Below, piece by piece: positions 16,843-24,890 of a stretch of 64,000 nt of DNA. Below the pieces are notes generated by a model that was not told the origin of the DNA, did no database searches, and worked only from the letters and a program-made list of their open reading frames with translations. Location: the NCBI GenBank assembly GCA_045638005.1, contig JAZUAN010000011.1, positions 1 to 64,000 of the forward strand, read 5' to 3'. How positions within the stretch are numbered: the stretch's first letter is position 1; every line of letters starts with the position of its first letter. Both the position numbers and the translations under genes were made by a program. Source of the DNA: URNF01 sp045638005. Its GTDB lineage: Bacteria > Bacillota > Clostridia > Oscillospirales > Acutalibacteraceae.

Positions 16843-17870
16843 CAGTTGTCCTCTCCTCTCTGTAAGATCACCGTTTTACCGTCCGCGCGGAGCGCTTGGG
16901 CGGCTTTGACCGTGTCTGCAAAATCATTCACCGTGTAGGTCATCACCACCGTGTCGTTTTCCTGTTTCTCGCACAGCGACAGACGCTCTAACAAATCCAG
17001 ATACACCGCAAAACCGATGGCATCCGCGCGCTTGCCGAGTTTTTCCATCAAAAGGTCATACCGACCGCCCGACAAAATCGCACGCGGCACCCCTTCGATG
17101 AAGCCGCAGAACACGGCACCGTTATAATATTTGACGTCCCCTTTGAGGGAGAAATCAAACTGTACTTCTTGTTCAACCCCTGCCGCTTGCAGGAATGCAT
17201 CAATAGCGGCAAGCTCCGCATACACCGCTTCGGGTGCTAAGGTTTTTAAAGTCGGCAACACCGCGTGCAAACTGCCAAAGAGGGAGGTTAGCGCACAAAG
17301 CTTCTCTGCCGCCGCCATATCTCCCCCGTTTTCCGCGACCACTTCGCGGATGCGGGAAACGCTTTTGCTTTCCACCGCGGTATACAAAGCGGCTTCCGCA
17401 GCATCGGTCAAACCCACCGCTTTAATCGCGGAAATGAGCAGTTCCATGTGGGACACGCACAGGCAAAAGGGTCTGCCGACCGCCGCCACGCTTTTGACCG
17501 CGAGCAAAACCACCTCGCCCACCGTTACCGCATCCAAATCGCCGATGCATTCAAGCCCCGTCTGCGGAATTTCACGGAATTCACCGTCGGGAGCACGGTA
17601 GACGTTCTCGTTGTAATACACGCGCTGTGTCTCGCCGTTATCCTCGTGATGACGCGCAATGGAGAGGGTTACGTCGGGTTTTAACGCCATCAAGCGGCCG
17701 CTGCGGTCGGTGAAGGTGATGACGTTGCCGCTCACCAAAAATTCTTTGTTGTCGGCATAAAAGTCGTATTCCTCAAATTTGTTCATCTTGTACCGACGGT
17801 AACCGTACTTTGCGTACAGCTCGCGGAGTGCAAAGATGATCGCTTCGTCGTTTCTCAAATAGTTTTTCAC
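16842..17870 (-). CDS. hisZ: ATP phosphoribosyltransferase regulatory subunit
   Basis: HisRS-like protein without tRNA-charging activity that activates short HisG and binds histidine for feedback control. Class II synthetase-like motifs are visible (VITFTDRSGRLMALKPDVTLSIAR is motif-2-like territory; AILSGGRYDLLMEKLG is motif-3-like). I start at the GTG encoding MKNYLRNDEAI, 1 nt after the yerC stop; a GTG at 17879 is the alternative. The long in-frame reading to 17963 overlaps yerC and has an unrelated composition. It is about 342 residues, somewhat shorter than many HisZ. Confidence 0.9.
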   Translation of the reverse strand: MKNYLRNDEAIIFALRELYAKYGYRRYKMNKFEEYDFYADNKEFLVSGNVITFTDRSGRLMALKPDVTLSIARHHEDNGETQRVYYNENVYRAPDGEFREIPQTGLECIGDLDAVTVGEVVLLAVKSVAAVGRPFCLCVSHMELLISAIKAVGLTDAAEAALYTAVESKSVSRIREVVAENGGDMAAAEKLCALTSLFGSLHAVLPTLKTLAPEAVYAELAAIDAFLQAAGVEQEVQFDFSLKGDVKYYNGAVFCGFIEGVPRAILSGGRYDLLMEKLGKRADAIGFAVYLDLLERLSLCEKQENDTVVMTYTVNDFADTVKAAQALRADGKTVILQRGEDN

Positions 17871-17871
17871 G

Positions 17872-18156
17872 TTATTCACCCAGTTTCTGCAAAATGGTCT
17901 CATAGCCGCCGCCACCGTATACCACACAGCGGTTGACACGGCTGATAGTAGCGGAGGAAGCACCGGTCTGCTCAGACACGGTCGCGTAATTTTCTTTGTT
18001 TAATAACAGTTGCGCCACCCGCAATCTCTGCGTCAGATCCGCCACCTCTTTTGCGGTCAGCAAATCTTCCAGCAAAAGCCGCGCTTGTGCCTCGGTCTCA
18101 AGCGATACCAATGCTTTTAATAAAATATCGGTATCGGGACGGTCAAAAATGCTCAT
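17872..18156 (-). CDS. yerC: TrpR-family repressor, YerC/YecD type (HisR-like)
   Basis: A 94-residue helix-turn-helix protein of the TrpR/YerC family: LLEDLLTAKEVADLTQRLRVAQLL followed by the recognition region TVSEQTGASSATISRVNRCVVYGGGGYE. It starts at the ATG of MSIFDRPD with GAGGTG upstream; the longer reading from 18183 lacks a ribosome site. It is the first gene of the his operon and sits directly behind a strong promoter with a palindromic operator, so autoregulated control of histidine synthesis is likely. TrpR-family regulators have been predicted to control his genes in other Gram-positives; binding of histidine as co-repressor is inference. Confidence 0.88.
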   Translation of the reverse strand: MSIFDRPDTDILLKALVSLETEAQARLLLEDLLTAKEVADLTQRLRVAQLLLNKENYATVSEQTGASSATISRVNRCVVYGGGGYETILQKLGE

Positions 18157-18180
18157 ACTCACACCTCGCGAATTCTTTAT

Positions 18181-18200
18181 CACTTTAGCTCGCTAATGTG
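18181..18200. promoter_or_regulatory. Palindromic operator at the his promoter
   Basis: CAC-T-TTAGC-TC-GCTAA-T-GTG: 16 of 20 bases fit two-fold symmetry around 18190/18191. It covers the likely transcription start just downstream of the -10 box, and resembles the two-fold half-sites of the trp operator (CTAG...CTAG). Confidence 0.75.
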
Positions 18201-18204
18201 GTAT

Positions 18205-18233
18205 AGTATACAGCAGATATATGGACTTGTCAA
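18205..18233 (-). promoter_or_regulatory. Sigma-A promoter of yerC-his operon
   Basis: Minus strand: TTGACA (18228-18233), exactly 17 nt, TATACT (18205-18210). The -35 box is perfect and the -10 box has one mismatch. Confidence 0.9.
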
Positions 18234-18358
18234 CCGAAAAACAATATTTTTCTGTGGTTTTACGGTAGGGTGACACGAATAATCCAACCCCCACACGATA
18301 TTCTTATATAATATTGTAATAGAATATCAAAAAAAGCGTGCGTTTTCAACCTTTCGGG

Positions 18359-18602
18359 TTGCTTTTTGTGAGAAAAATCGGTATAGTAGAGATATAAACC
18401 GCAGGGGCGGAACTTCTCTATGGCAACTTTCAAAAACGGCACCGCTGCCCTATCAAACCGACCTGTCGCTTACAAACAACGGCGACAAGGTAAACATCGA
18501 GCGCCCGAAGGTGATGTACTGCGAGAAAACGGATTACAAATTCTATAAAACGATATGTAAGAGAAAGCGACAATGCATTTTTGAATGCATTGTCGCTTTT
18601 TT
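18359..18602 (+). other. Candidate short transcription unit or gene remnant
   Basis: In the 503-nt gap between yerC and the DUF815 gene, the plus strand has TTGCTT, 17 nt, TATAGT (18359-18387) and, 177 nt later, a good terminator. Between them no ORF has a ribosome site. One frame reads LPYQTDLSLTNNGDKVNIER with a plausible coding composition but no start codon, ending in the terminator; another gives a 43-codon ORF from ATG at 18420. This may be a small RNA or the tail of a decayed gene. The rest of the gap (18240-18358) is AT-rich and featureless. Confidence 0.4.
18564..18602 (+). terminator. Rho-independent terminator
   Basis: Stem AAAGCGACAATGCATT / AATGCATTGTCGCTTT with a 4-nt loop followed by a T run on the plus strand. 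On the minus strand the tail is weaker (CTTTCTCTT), but it may still end the leu-ilv operon. Confidence 0.85.
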
Positions 18603-18659
18603 GCGTGATACAGGCTTCCCAAAAAGTTCACAAACGCCAAATACGGCGGGAAGAACCGC

Positions 18660-19850
18660 TTACTTCCCCGCAATCAAGCTGTCCACAAACTGTTTGGCGG
18701 CGCGTGCGGATCTGCCGCCGCGCGCCAGCGCAAAGCGTTCAGCCTCAATGTCCATCTGTTCTTTATCCATTTTGATGCCGTTTGCCTCGGCCAGGTGCAT
18801 GACAATGTCCAGATAGGTCTCTTTGTCGGGGCGCTGGAACCGCAGCTGAATGCCAAATCGCTCGGACAGCGACAAAATTTCCTGCATGGTATCGTTTCTG
18901 TGCACGTCGTCTCCATCGCGATCGGCAAAGCTTTCGCGCATCAAATGACGGCGGTTACTGGTCGCATAAATCACCACGTTGGACGATTTGGCAGACACCG
19001 AGCCCTCCAAAATAGCTTTGAGGGCGCTGTAATCATCATCATTACCTGCAAACGAAAGATCGTCGATAAACAAAATGAATTTCAACGGATTGGCGGACAG
19101 TTCATCCAAAAGAGATGGAATACCGTGCAGCTGTTCTTTCCGCACCTCCAAAATACGCAGACCCTCTGTGTACAGCGCATTTGCCACCGCCTTGACGGTG
19201 GAGGATTTGCCGGTACCCGCGTCACCGGTCAACAAAATGTTGGCGGCAGGCTTGCCGGACAGCAACGCGCGGGTGTTATCCAGAATGATATTGCGCTCCC
19301 GCTCGTAATCCACAAGATCCGAAAGTTTAATGGGATCGGGATGCCGCACCGGGGTGATCGCACCGTTTTCCACATAAAACATGTGGTACTTCGCGTACAC
19401 ACCGTAACCGAGTTTATGGATATCCCGCACACGGGCGGCATAGCCCGCGGGAATATCCACCGCGCCCGCTTTGAATTGCGGGCGGGGATACACGGCAAGG
19501 TCGGTGGTTAGCTCATCGGGGGTGAGAGATGCCACCGTTTGCAGGGTTTCGAGCTCCGCTTCCACCGTTTGGCTAAGCGCGCCGGACGGGGTCTGCCCGC
19601 TTCCCACACACTTCACATACGCGTTTTCGTGGTCAAACACCAAATTCTGCACGTATTCACCGATGGTATCAGAGCCTGTCGCGTACAGCTCGCTCACAAA
19701 CGCAGCGTAGGTGTCGATTTTTTCAGCGCCGTCCGCGTTTTCTCTGCATTTATCGAGATAGGTGGACAGCGCTGCAATCACCGGATCGTCCAAAAGCGAG
19801 CGAAATACCGCCAGCGCGTGCAAACGTAACGATAAAGACGAAAGTTTCAT
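18660..19850 (-). CDS. DUF815 (COG2607) AAA+-like ATPase
   Basis: A 396-residue predicted ATPase. The Walker A motif is LLTGDAGTGKSSTVKAV (about 213-229), the Walker B is FILFIDDLSF (about 266-275), and a sensor-1-like Asn occurs in VVIYATSNRRHL. The N-terminal 160 residues are a family-specific helical region. Stand-alone DUF815 proteins are widespread in Clostridia, with no settled function. It lies 12 nt downstream of ilvD and is probably co-transcribed with the branched-chain operon, although no metabolic link is known. Intact and of normal length. Confidence 0.88.
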   Translation of the reverse strand: MKLSSLSLRLHALAVFRSLLDDPVIAALSTYLDKCRENADGAEKIDTYAAFVSELYATGSDTIGEYVQNLVFDHENAYVKCVGSGQTPSGALSQTVEAELETLQTVASLTPDELTTDLAVYPRPQFKAGAVDIPAGYAARVRDIHKLGYGVYAKYHMFYVENGAITPVRHPDPIKLSDLVDYERERNIILDNTRALLSGKPAANILLTGDAGTGKSSTVKAVANALYTEGLRILEVRKEQLHGIPSLLDELSANPLKFILFIDDLSFAGNDDDYSALKAILEGSVSAKSSNVVIYATSNRRHLMRESFADRDGDDVHRNDTMQEILSLSERFGIQLRFQRPDKETYLDIVMHLAEANGIKMDKEQMDIEAERFALARGGRSARAAKQFVDSLIAGK

Positions 19851-19862
19851 ATCATCTGTCCT

Positions 19863-21518
19863 TTAATTTAAGATAGCACCGGTCGCACCGGAGGATACGA
19901 GGGCGGCATAGCGTTTCAAATATCCCGACAGTTCCTTTGTTTTGGGGACGAATGCCGCCATACGGCGCGCAAATTCCTCATCACTAATTTTCAGTTCCAA
20001 GGTGTTGGCAGGAATGTCAATGGCAATAATATCGCCGTCCTGCACAATGCCGATCGGACCACCGGAAGCGGCTTCGGGAGACACATGACCGATGCAAGCG
20101 CCTCTGGTCGCACCCGAGAAACGGCCGTCGGTGATGAGTGCCACCGAATTGCCCAGTCCCATACCCATAATGGCAGAGGTGGGGTTGAGCATCTCGCGCA
20201 TACCGGGACCGCCTTTGGGACCCTCGTAGCGGATGACCACCACGTCTCCTGCTTTGATCTCGCCTGCGTTGATAGCCGCCTGCGCGTCCTCTTCGCAATC
20301 AAACACACGAGCAGGACCTTCGTGCACCAGCATTTCGGGGAGCACCGCCGAGCGTTTCACAACGCCGCCGTCAGGTGCCAAATTGCCGCGCAGCACCGCG
20401 ATACCACCCGTCTCGCTGTACGGATTTTCAATCGGACGGATGATGTCGTGATTGGTATTCACACAACCCTTTATATTCTCGCCCACCGTTTTGCCGGTGC
20501 AGGTCATACAATCGGTGTTGAGCAGACCTTTTTTGTTCAGCTCGTTCATCACCGCGTACACACCGCCCGCTTCTTCAAGGTCTTCCATATACGCGTGACC
20601 CGCGGGGGCTAAGTGGCAGAGGTTGGGGGTTTTCGCGCTGATCGCGTTAGCGATCGAGAGATCAATATCAATGCCGCATTCGTGCGCAATGGCAGGCAGA
20701 TGCAGCATGGAGTTAGTGGAACAGCCAAGCGCCATATCCACCGTCAGCGCGTTCATGATGGCTTTTTCGGTCATGATGTCGCGGGGACGGATATTATTTT
20801 TGAGCAGTTCCATCACCTGCATACCCGCGTGCTTGGCAAGCTGGATGCGCGCGGAATACACGGCGGGGATGGTGCCGTTACCTTTGAGACCCATACCGAG
20901 CACTTCGGTGAGACAGTTCATGGAGTTTGCGGTGTACATACCCGAGCAAGAGCCGCAGGTGGGACACGCCTTGCATTCAAATTCATCCAATTCCTCGTCG
21001 GTCATGTTGCCCGCGTTATACTTGCCGACCGCTTCGAACATGGAGGACAAACTGGTCTTAGAGCCACCCACGCGACCTGCGAGCATAGGGCCGCCGCTCA
21101 CGAACACGGTGGGGATATTCAGACGCGCCGCCGCCATCAAAAGACCGGGCACGTTTTTGTCACAGTTGGGAACCATCACCAGTGCATCAAAGCCGTGCGC
21201 TCTCACCATCGCTTCGGTGGAGTCGGCAATGAGATCACGGGTAACGAGCGAATATTTCATGCCCTCGTGACCCATCGCAATACCGTCGCAAACGGCAATC
21301 GCAGGGAACACCACAGGGGTACCGCCCGCCATGGCAACGCCAAGGCGCACCGCTTCCACGATTTTGTCGATGTTGATATGACCGGGCACGATTTCGTTAT
21401 ACGAACTGACGATACCCACCATCGGGCGCGCCAGTTCTTCCTTTGTCATACCGAGCGCATTATACAGCGAACGGTGGGGTGCATTATCCGCACCGCATTT
21501 CAAACGATCAGAATTCAT
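19863..21518 (-). CDS. ilvD: Dihydroxy-acid dehydratase
   Basis: Fe-S dehydratase making 2-keto acids for valine, leucine and isoleucine. Cluster ligands are in NCDKNVPG and CPTCGSCSGMYTANSMNCL; the C-terminal GRFSGATRGACIGHVSPEA is diagnostic. Length about 551 residues. The start is ATG of MNSDRLKCG with AAAGGA 9 nt before; a TTG 18 nt upstream is in frame but unlikely. A 142-nt gap to ilvC is filled with hairpins. Confidence 0.95.
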   Translation of the reverse strand: MNSDRLKCGADNAPHRSLYNALGMTKEELARPMVGIVSSYNEIVPGHINIDKIVEAVRLGVAMAGGTPVVFPAIAVCDGIAMGHEGMKYSLVTRDLIADSTEAMVRAHGFDALVMVPNCDKNVPGLLMAAARLNIPTVFVSGGPMLAGRVGGSKTSLSSMFEAVGKYNAGNMTDEELDEFECKACPTCGSCSGMYTANSMNCLTEVLGMGLKGNGTIPAVYSARIQLAKHAGMQVMELLKNNIRPRDIMTEKAIMNALTVDMALGCSTNSMLHLPAIAHECGIDIDLSIANAISAKTPNLCHLAPAGHAYMEDLEEAGGVYAVMNELNKKGLLNTDCMTCTGKTVGENIKGCVNTNHDIIRPIENPYSETGGIAVLRGNLAPDGGVVKRSAVLPEMLVHEGPARVFDCEEDAQAAINAGEIKAGDVVVIRYEGPKGGPGMREMLNPTSAIMGMGLGNSVALITDGRFSGATRGACIGHVSPEAASGGPIGIVQDGDIIAIDIPANTLELKISDEEFARRMAAFVPKTKELSGYLKRYAALVSSGATGAILN

Positions 21519-21545
21519 CGTTTTCAGTCCTTTCAAGAGGAATAA

Positions 21546-21661
21546 AACAGCAAAAGACTGAGGGGGAAATTCCCCTCGGTCTTATGCTGTTATATAATCA
21601 AGTTTCAGGGCACCGCACCAAAGGTGCGTGTGCAGGAACTTGACGACTGTGTCGTCAAGTT
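21546..21661. repeat. Three hairpins in the ilvC-ilvD gap
   Basis: (1) 21546-21591: AACAGCA..AAGACTGAGGGG with near-perfect complement ending TGCTGTT. (2) About 21615-21627: GCACC-AAA-GGTGC. (3) 21637-21661: AACTTGACGAC-TGT-GTCGTCAAGTT, a perfect 11-bp stem that includes part of the ilvC stop. None has a long T tract, so mRNA processing or stabilisation is as likely as termination. Confidence 0.6.
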
Positions 21662-22677
21662 CAATTGTTGATGAGCTTGTCCTCGTCCGACCAGCTGTAC
21701 AGCTTGCGGATATCCTCGCCCACAACCTCAGCCGGATGCTCGGCAGCGAGTTTGCGCATCGCGTTGAAGTGCACCTGAGAGCCTGCGGAGGACATATCCA
21801 GCAGGAAGTCTTTCGCAAAGGTGCCGTCCTGAATATCGGCGAGCACCTTTTTCATCGCCTTCTTGGTTTCCTCGGTGATGATCTTCGGACCGGTGATGTA
21901 ATCGCCGTATTCAGCGGTGTTGGAGATGGAGTAACGCATGCCGGCAAAGCCACTCTGGTAAATGAGGTCAACGATGAGTTTCATCTCATGGATGCACTCA
22001 AAGTATGCGTTTCTGGGATCGTAGCCCGCTTCAACGAGCGTCTCAAAGCCAGCCTGCATCAGCGCGCAAACGCCGCCGCACAGAACAGCCTGCTCACCGA
22101 AGAGGTCGGTTTCGGTCTCGGTACGGAAGGTGGTTTCTAAAACGCCTGCACGGGCGCCGCCGATACCCAGCGCGTAAGCCAGACCGATTTCCAGCGCGTC
22201 GCCGGTCGCGTCCTGCTCGATAGCCACGAGACACGGCACACCCTTGCCAACCTGATACTCACTACGCACAGTGTGACCGGGGCCTTTGGGGGCGACCATG
22301 ATGACGTTGACGTCCTTGGGAGGTTTGATGCAACCAAAGTGGATGTTAAAGCCGTGGGCAAACGCCAAGGTTTTGCCTGCGGTCAGGTTGGGCTCGATGC
22401 TCTCTTTGTAGAGTTTCGCCTGGCTCTCGTCGTTGATGAGGATCATGATAAGATCCGCCGCTTTCGCCGCGTCCGCAGCCACCATGACTTTCAGACCCTG
22501 TGCTTCGGCTTTCGCCCAGCTTTTGCTGCCCTCGTACAGACCGACGATAACGTCAACGCCGCTGTCTTTGAGGTTCAGCGCATGCGCGTGACCCTGAGAG
22601 CCGTAACCGATGATCGCAACGGTCTTGCCGCTGAGTTTTTGCAGATCGCAGTCCTGCTGATAGAAAATTCTTGCCAT
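21661..22677 (-). CDS. ilvC: Ketol-acid reductoisomerase, class I
   Basis: NAD(P)H- and Mg-dependent isomeroreduction of acetolactate or acetohydroxybutyrate. The Rossmann loop is GYGSQGHAHALNLKDSG; metal-binding acidic residues follow in the knotted domain (DLFGEQAVLCGG and YECIHEMKLIVDLI-like block). The 338-residue length marks the short class I enzyme. The beta2-alphaB loop (GLYEGSKSWAKAE) carries serine and lysine, which suits NADPH, though cofactor preference cannot be fixed by eye. Start: ATG with AAAGAGG upstream. Confidence 0.96.
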   Translation of the reverse strand: MARIFYQQDCDLQKLSGKTVAIIGYGSQGHAHALNLKDSGVDVIVGLYEGSKSWAKAEAQGLKVMVAADAAKAADLIMILINDESQAKLYKESIEPNLTAGKTLAFAHGFNIHFGCIKPPKDVNVIMVAPKGPGHTVRSEYQVGKGVPCLVAIEQDATGDALEIGLAYALGIGGARAGVLETTFRTETETDLFGEQAVLCGGVCALMQAGFETLVEAGYDPRNAYFECIHEMKLIVDLIYQSGFAGMRYSISNTAEYGDYITGPKIITEETKKAMKKVLADIQDGTFAKDFLLDMSSAGSQVHFNAMRKLAAEHPAEVVGEDIRKLYSWSDEDKLINN

Positions 22678-22703
22678 TTTAAAAACCTCTTTCTGTTTTA
22701 TAA

Positions 22704-23210
22704 TTAAAGATTGGTTACTTTACGAATGGTGGTATTGCCGCGTTCCAGCGAAACAACGCCGGTACGGCAGATTTCCAAGATCTGAAAATCGCTCATCAGA
22801 CGGATAAAATCGTCGATGCGGCGACTTTCGTCGGTCAGCTGTAAAATGATATACTCGCGGGTATAATCAAGGGTCTTTGCGTGGAACGCATCCGCGGCGG
22901 CACGAACTTCATCGTAAACGCCCGTGGTGTTTTCCATTTTGATGAGCAAAAGTTCTCTGCTCACCGTATTTTCCGCCTTGTATTCCTGCACCGAGCACAC
23001 ATCAGGCAGCTTATACAGTTGGTTTACAAGCTGTTGCTTTGTGTTATCCTCGCCGTCAAACTGCACCGTAATACGGGAGAGTGCGGGCGATTCGGTCTCG
23101 CTCACCGTCAGCGAACTGATGTTAAACTGGCGGCGACGGAACATACTGGTTACACGGTTTAGTACACCGAATTGGTTTCTGACCAAGACGGCAACGGTAT
23201 ATCTCTCCAT
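22704..23210 (-). CDS. ilvN: Acetolactate synthase regulatory subunit
   Basis: ACT-domain small subunit that gives valine feedback inhibition to IlvB. The N-terminal ACT domain reads YTVAVLVRNQFGVLNRVTSMF, followed by a second ACT-like half ending FQILEICRTGVVSLERG. Length about 168 residues. I start at ATG (MERYTV) with AGGTGA 5 nt before it; a GTG 9 nt upstream, overlapping the ilvB stop, is the alternative. Called ilvH in some genomes. Confidence 0.93.
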   Translation of the reverse strand: MERYTVAVLVRNQFGVLNRVTSMFRRRQFNISSLTVSETESPALSRITVQFDGEDNTKQQLVNQLYKLPDVCSVQEYKAENTVSRELLLIKMENTTGVYDEVRAAADAFHAKTLDYTREYIILQLTDESRRIDDFIRLMSDFQILEICRTGVVSLERGNTTIRKVTNL

Positions 23211-23211
23211 C

Positions 23212-24879
23212 TCAGTCACCTACCTTCACGATCATGTCATCCATACTGCCGCCGGGCGGAAGCATGGGCAATACAAATTCGTCCTTGTCGATCTTGCAAT
23301 CGATGAGGAACGGTCCGTCTGCTGTAAACGCCGCATCCAGTGCGGTTTCCAGCTCATCGAGCGTTTGGGCTCTCATACCGTTTGCACCGAACGCTTCTGC
23401 CAATTTCACAAAATCGGTCGCGCGATCCAAAACGGTTTCGGAATAGTGCTTGTCAAAGAACAGTGTCTGCCACTGTCTCACCATGCCGAGCACACCGTTA
23501 TTGAGCAGTAAAATCACCAGCGGCACCTTGTTTTTCACCGCGGTCGCCATTTCATTCAGGCACATACCGAAGCTGCCGTCACCCGTGACCAGCACGGTGC
23601 GCTCGCCTGTCGCGAACGCGGCACCAATGGCGGCACCCATACCAAAGCCCATGGTACCCAAACCACCGCTGGATAAAAATCTGCGGGGCGTTTTAAAAGA
23701 CAGCGTCTGCGCCGCCCACATCTGGTGCTGACCGACGTCGGTGGCAACGGGGGTGTTGTCTCCCAACCGCTTGTCAAGTGCCAGTAACGCATTGCGGGGG
23801 GTTAGACCATCGCGTTTATCGAGAGTGTTTTCTTCCTCGTCGCGGTATTTGTTAACCTCCGCCTGCCAATCGGGCAGATCCTTTTGCAGGATGAGGGGTA
23901 ACAGCTGCTGTAACGTCTGCTTGATATCGCCGCGCAGTCCGTGGGTGGCATTGATCGTTTTCGACAACTCCGCGCCGTCGATATCAATATGTACGATACG
24001 AGCAGAGGTGGCGAATTTCGCACGGTTACCGGTCACGCGGTCATTAAAGCGCGCGCCGAGTGCGATGATGCAGTCCGCGTGGTGCATGGAGGTGGAGCAG
24101 GCATAGTGTCCGTGCATGCCCTGCATACCGAGGAATCGCGGATGGTCGGTCGGCACACCCGACAGACCCATCAACGAGCAACCGATCGGCGCATCAATGC
24201 GTTCCGCCAGTTCGAGCAACTCCTCTTGTGCATTGGAGCTGAGCACACCGCCACCGAAATAGATAAACGGTCTGCGGGATTGATTGATGCATTCCGCCGC
24301 TTGGCTTATGCGAATTTCTTTCGCCGCAAACGGCGCGTCCGGCTCAATAGGCGGGGCGGGCACATAGTCCCCCATCGCCATCTGCACGTCTTTGGGAATA
24401 TCAATGAGCACCGGTCCCGGTCTGCCCGAGCGGGCGATGCGGAACGCTTCTCTCACCGTGTAGGCGAGCTGGTCGATGCTGCCCACAAAGAAGTTGTGCT
24501 TGGTGATGGGCAGGGTGATACCGGTGATGTCGATCTCCTGAAAACTGTCCGAGCCGATGTGCGAGTTGGGCACGTTGCCGGTGATGGCAACCAGCGGCAC
24601 CGAATCAAGGTACGCGGTAGCGATACCGGTTACCAGATTGGTAGCACCCGGTCCGGAGGTCGCAAACACCACACCCACCTCACCGGTGGCGCGGGCATAA
24701 CCGTCCGCTGCGTGCGCCGCACCTTGTTCGTGTGCGGCTAATACATGGTGTATTTCTTCCCTAAATTTATACAGAGAGTCATAAACATTGATAATCTGAC
24801 CGCCGGGGTAACCGAAAACGGTCGTGCAACCCTGTTCTATGAGGGTTTTTATGAGTATATCAGAGCCTGAAAGGCGCAT
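23212..24879 (-). CDS. ilvB: Acetolactate synthase catalytic subunit
   Basis: ThDP/FAD/Mg enzyme making acetolactate or acetohydroxybutyrate. GYPGGQIINVYD, the catalytic Glu in LAAHEQGAAHAADGYAR, and the ThDP-binding stretch GDGSFGMCLNEMATA...LLLNNG are all present. Length about 555 residues. It starts at the ATG of MRLSGSDIL with AAGGAG; the reading that extends to 24948 runs into leuB and is rejected. Partner ilvN follows immediately. Confidence 0.95.
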   Translation of the reverse strand: MRLSGSDILIKTLIEQGCTTVFGYPGGQIINVYDSLYKFREEIHHVLAAHEQGAAHAADGYARATGEVGVVFATSGPGATNLVTGIATAYLDSVPLVAITGNVPNSHIGSDSFQEIDITGITLPITKHNFFVGSIDQLAYTVREAFRIARSGRPGPVLIDIPKDVQMAMGDYVPAPPIEPDAPFAAKEIRISQAAECINQSRRPFIYFGGGVLSSNAQEELLELAERIDAPIGCSLMGLSGVPTDHPRFLGMQGMHGHYACSTSMHHADCIIALGARFNDRVTGNRAKFATSARIVHIDIDGAELSKTINATHGLRGDIKQTLQQLLPLILQKDLPDWQAEVNKYRDEEENTLDKRDGLTPRNALLALDKRLGDNTPVATDVGQHQMWAAQTLSFKTPRRFLSSGGLGTMGFGMGAAIGAAFATGERTVLVTGDGSFGMCLNEMATAVKNKVPLVILLLNNGVLGMVRQWQTLFFDKHYSETVLDRATDFVKLAEAFGANGMRAQTLDELETALDAAFTADGPFLIDCKIDKDEFVLPMLPPGGSMDDMIVKVGD

Positions 24880-24890
24880 ACTCTCACTCC

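Noticed and set aside
17871..17963. N-terminal extension of HisZ
   Set aside because: It overlaps the yerC coding sequence and does not look like the start of an HisRS-type fold; a GTG start after yerC fits better.
18340..18368. Short CAACC-tttc-GGGTTG hairpin with T run as a terminator
   Set aside because: The stem is only 6 bp and lies across the -35 box of a better-supported promoter.
20613..21545. 310-codon plus-strand ORF
   Set aside because: Antisense to ilvD, very rich in His, Arg and Gly, as expected for a shadow frame.
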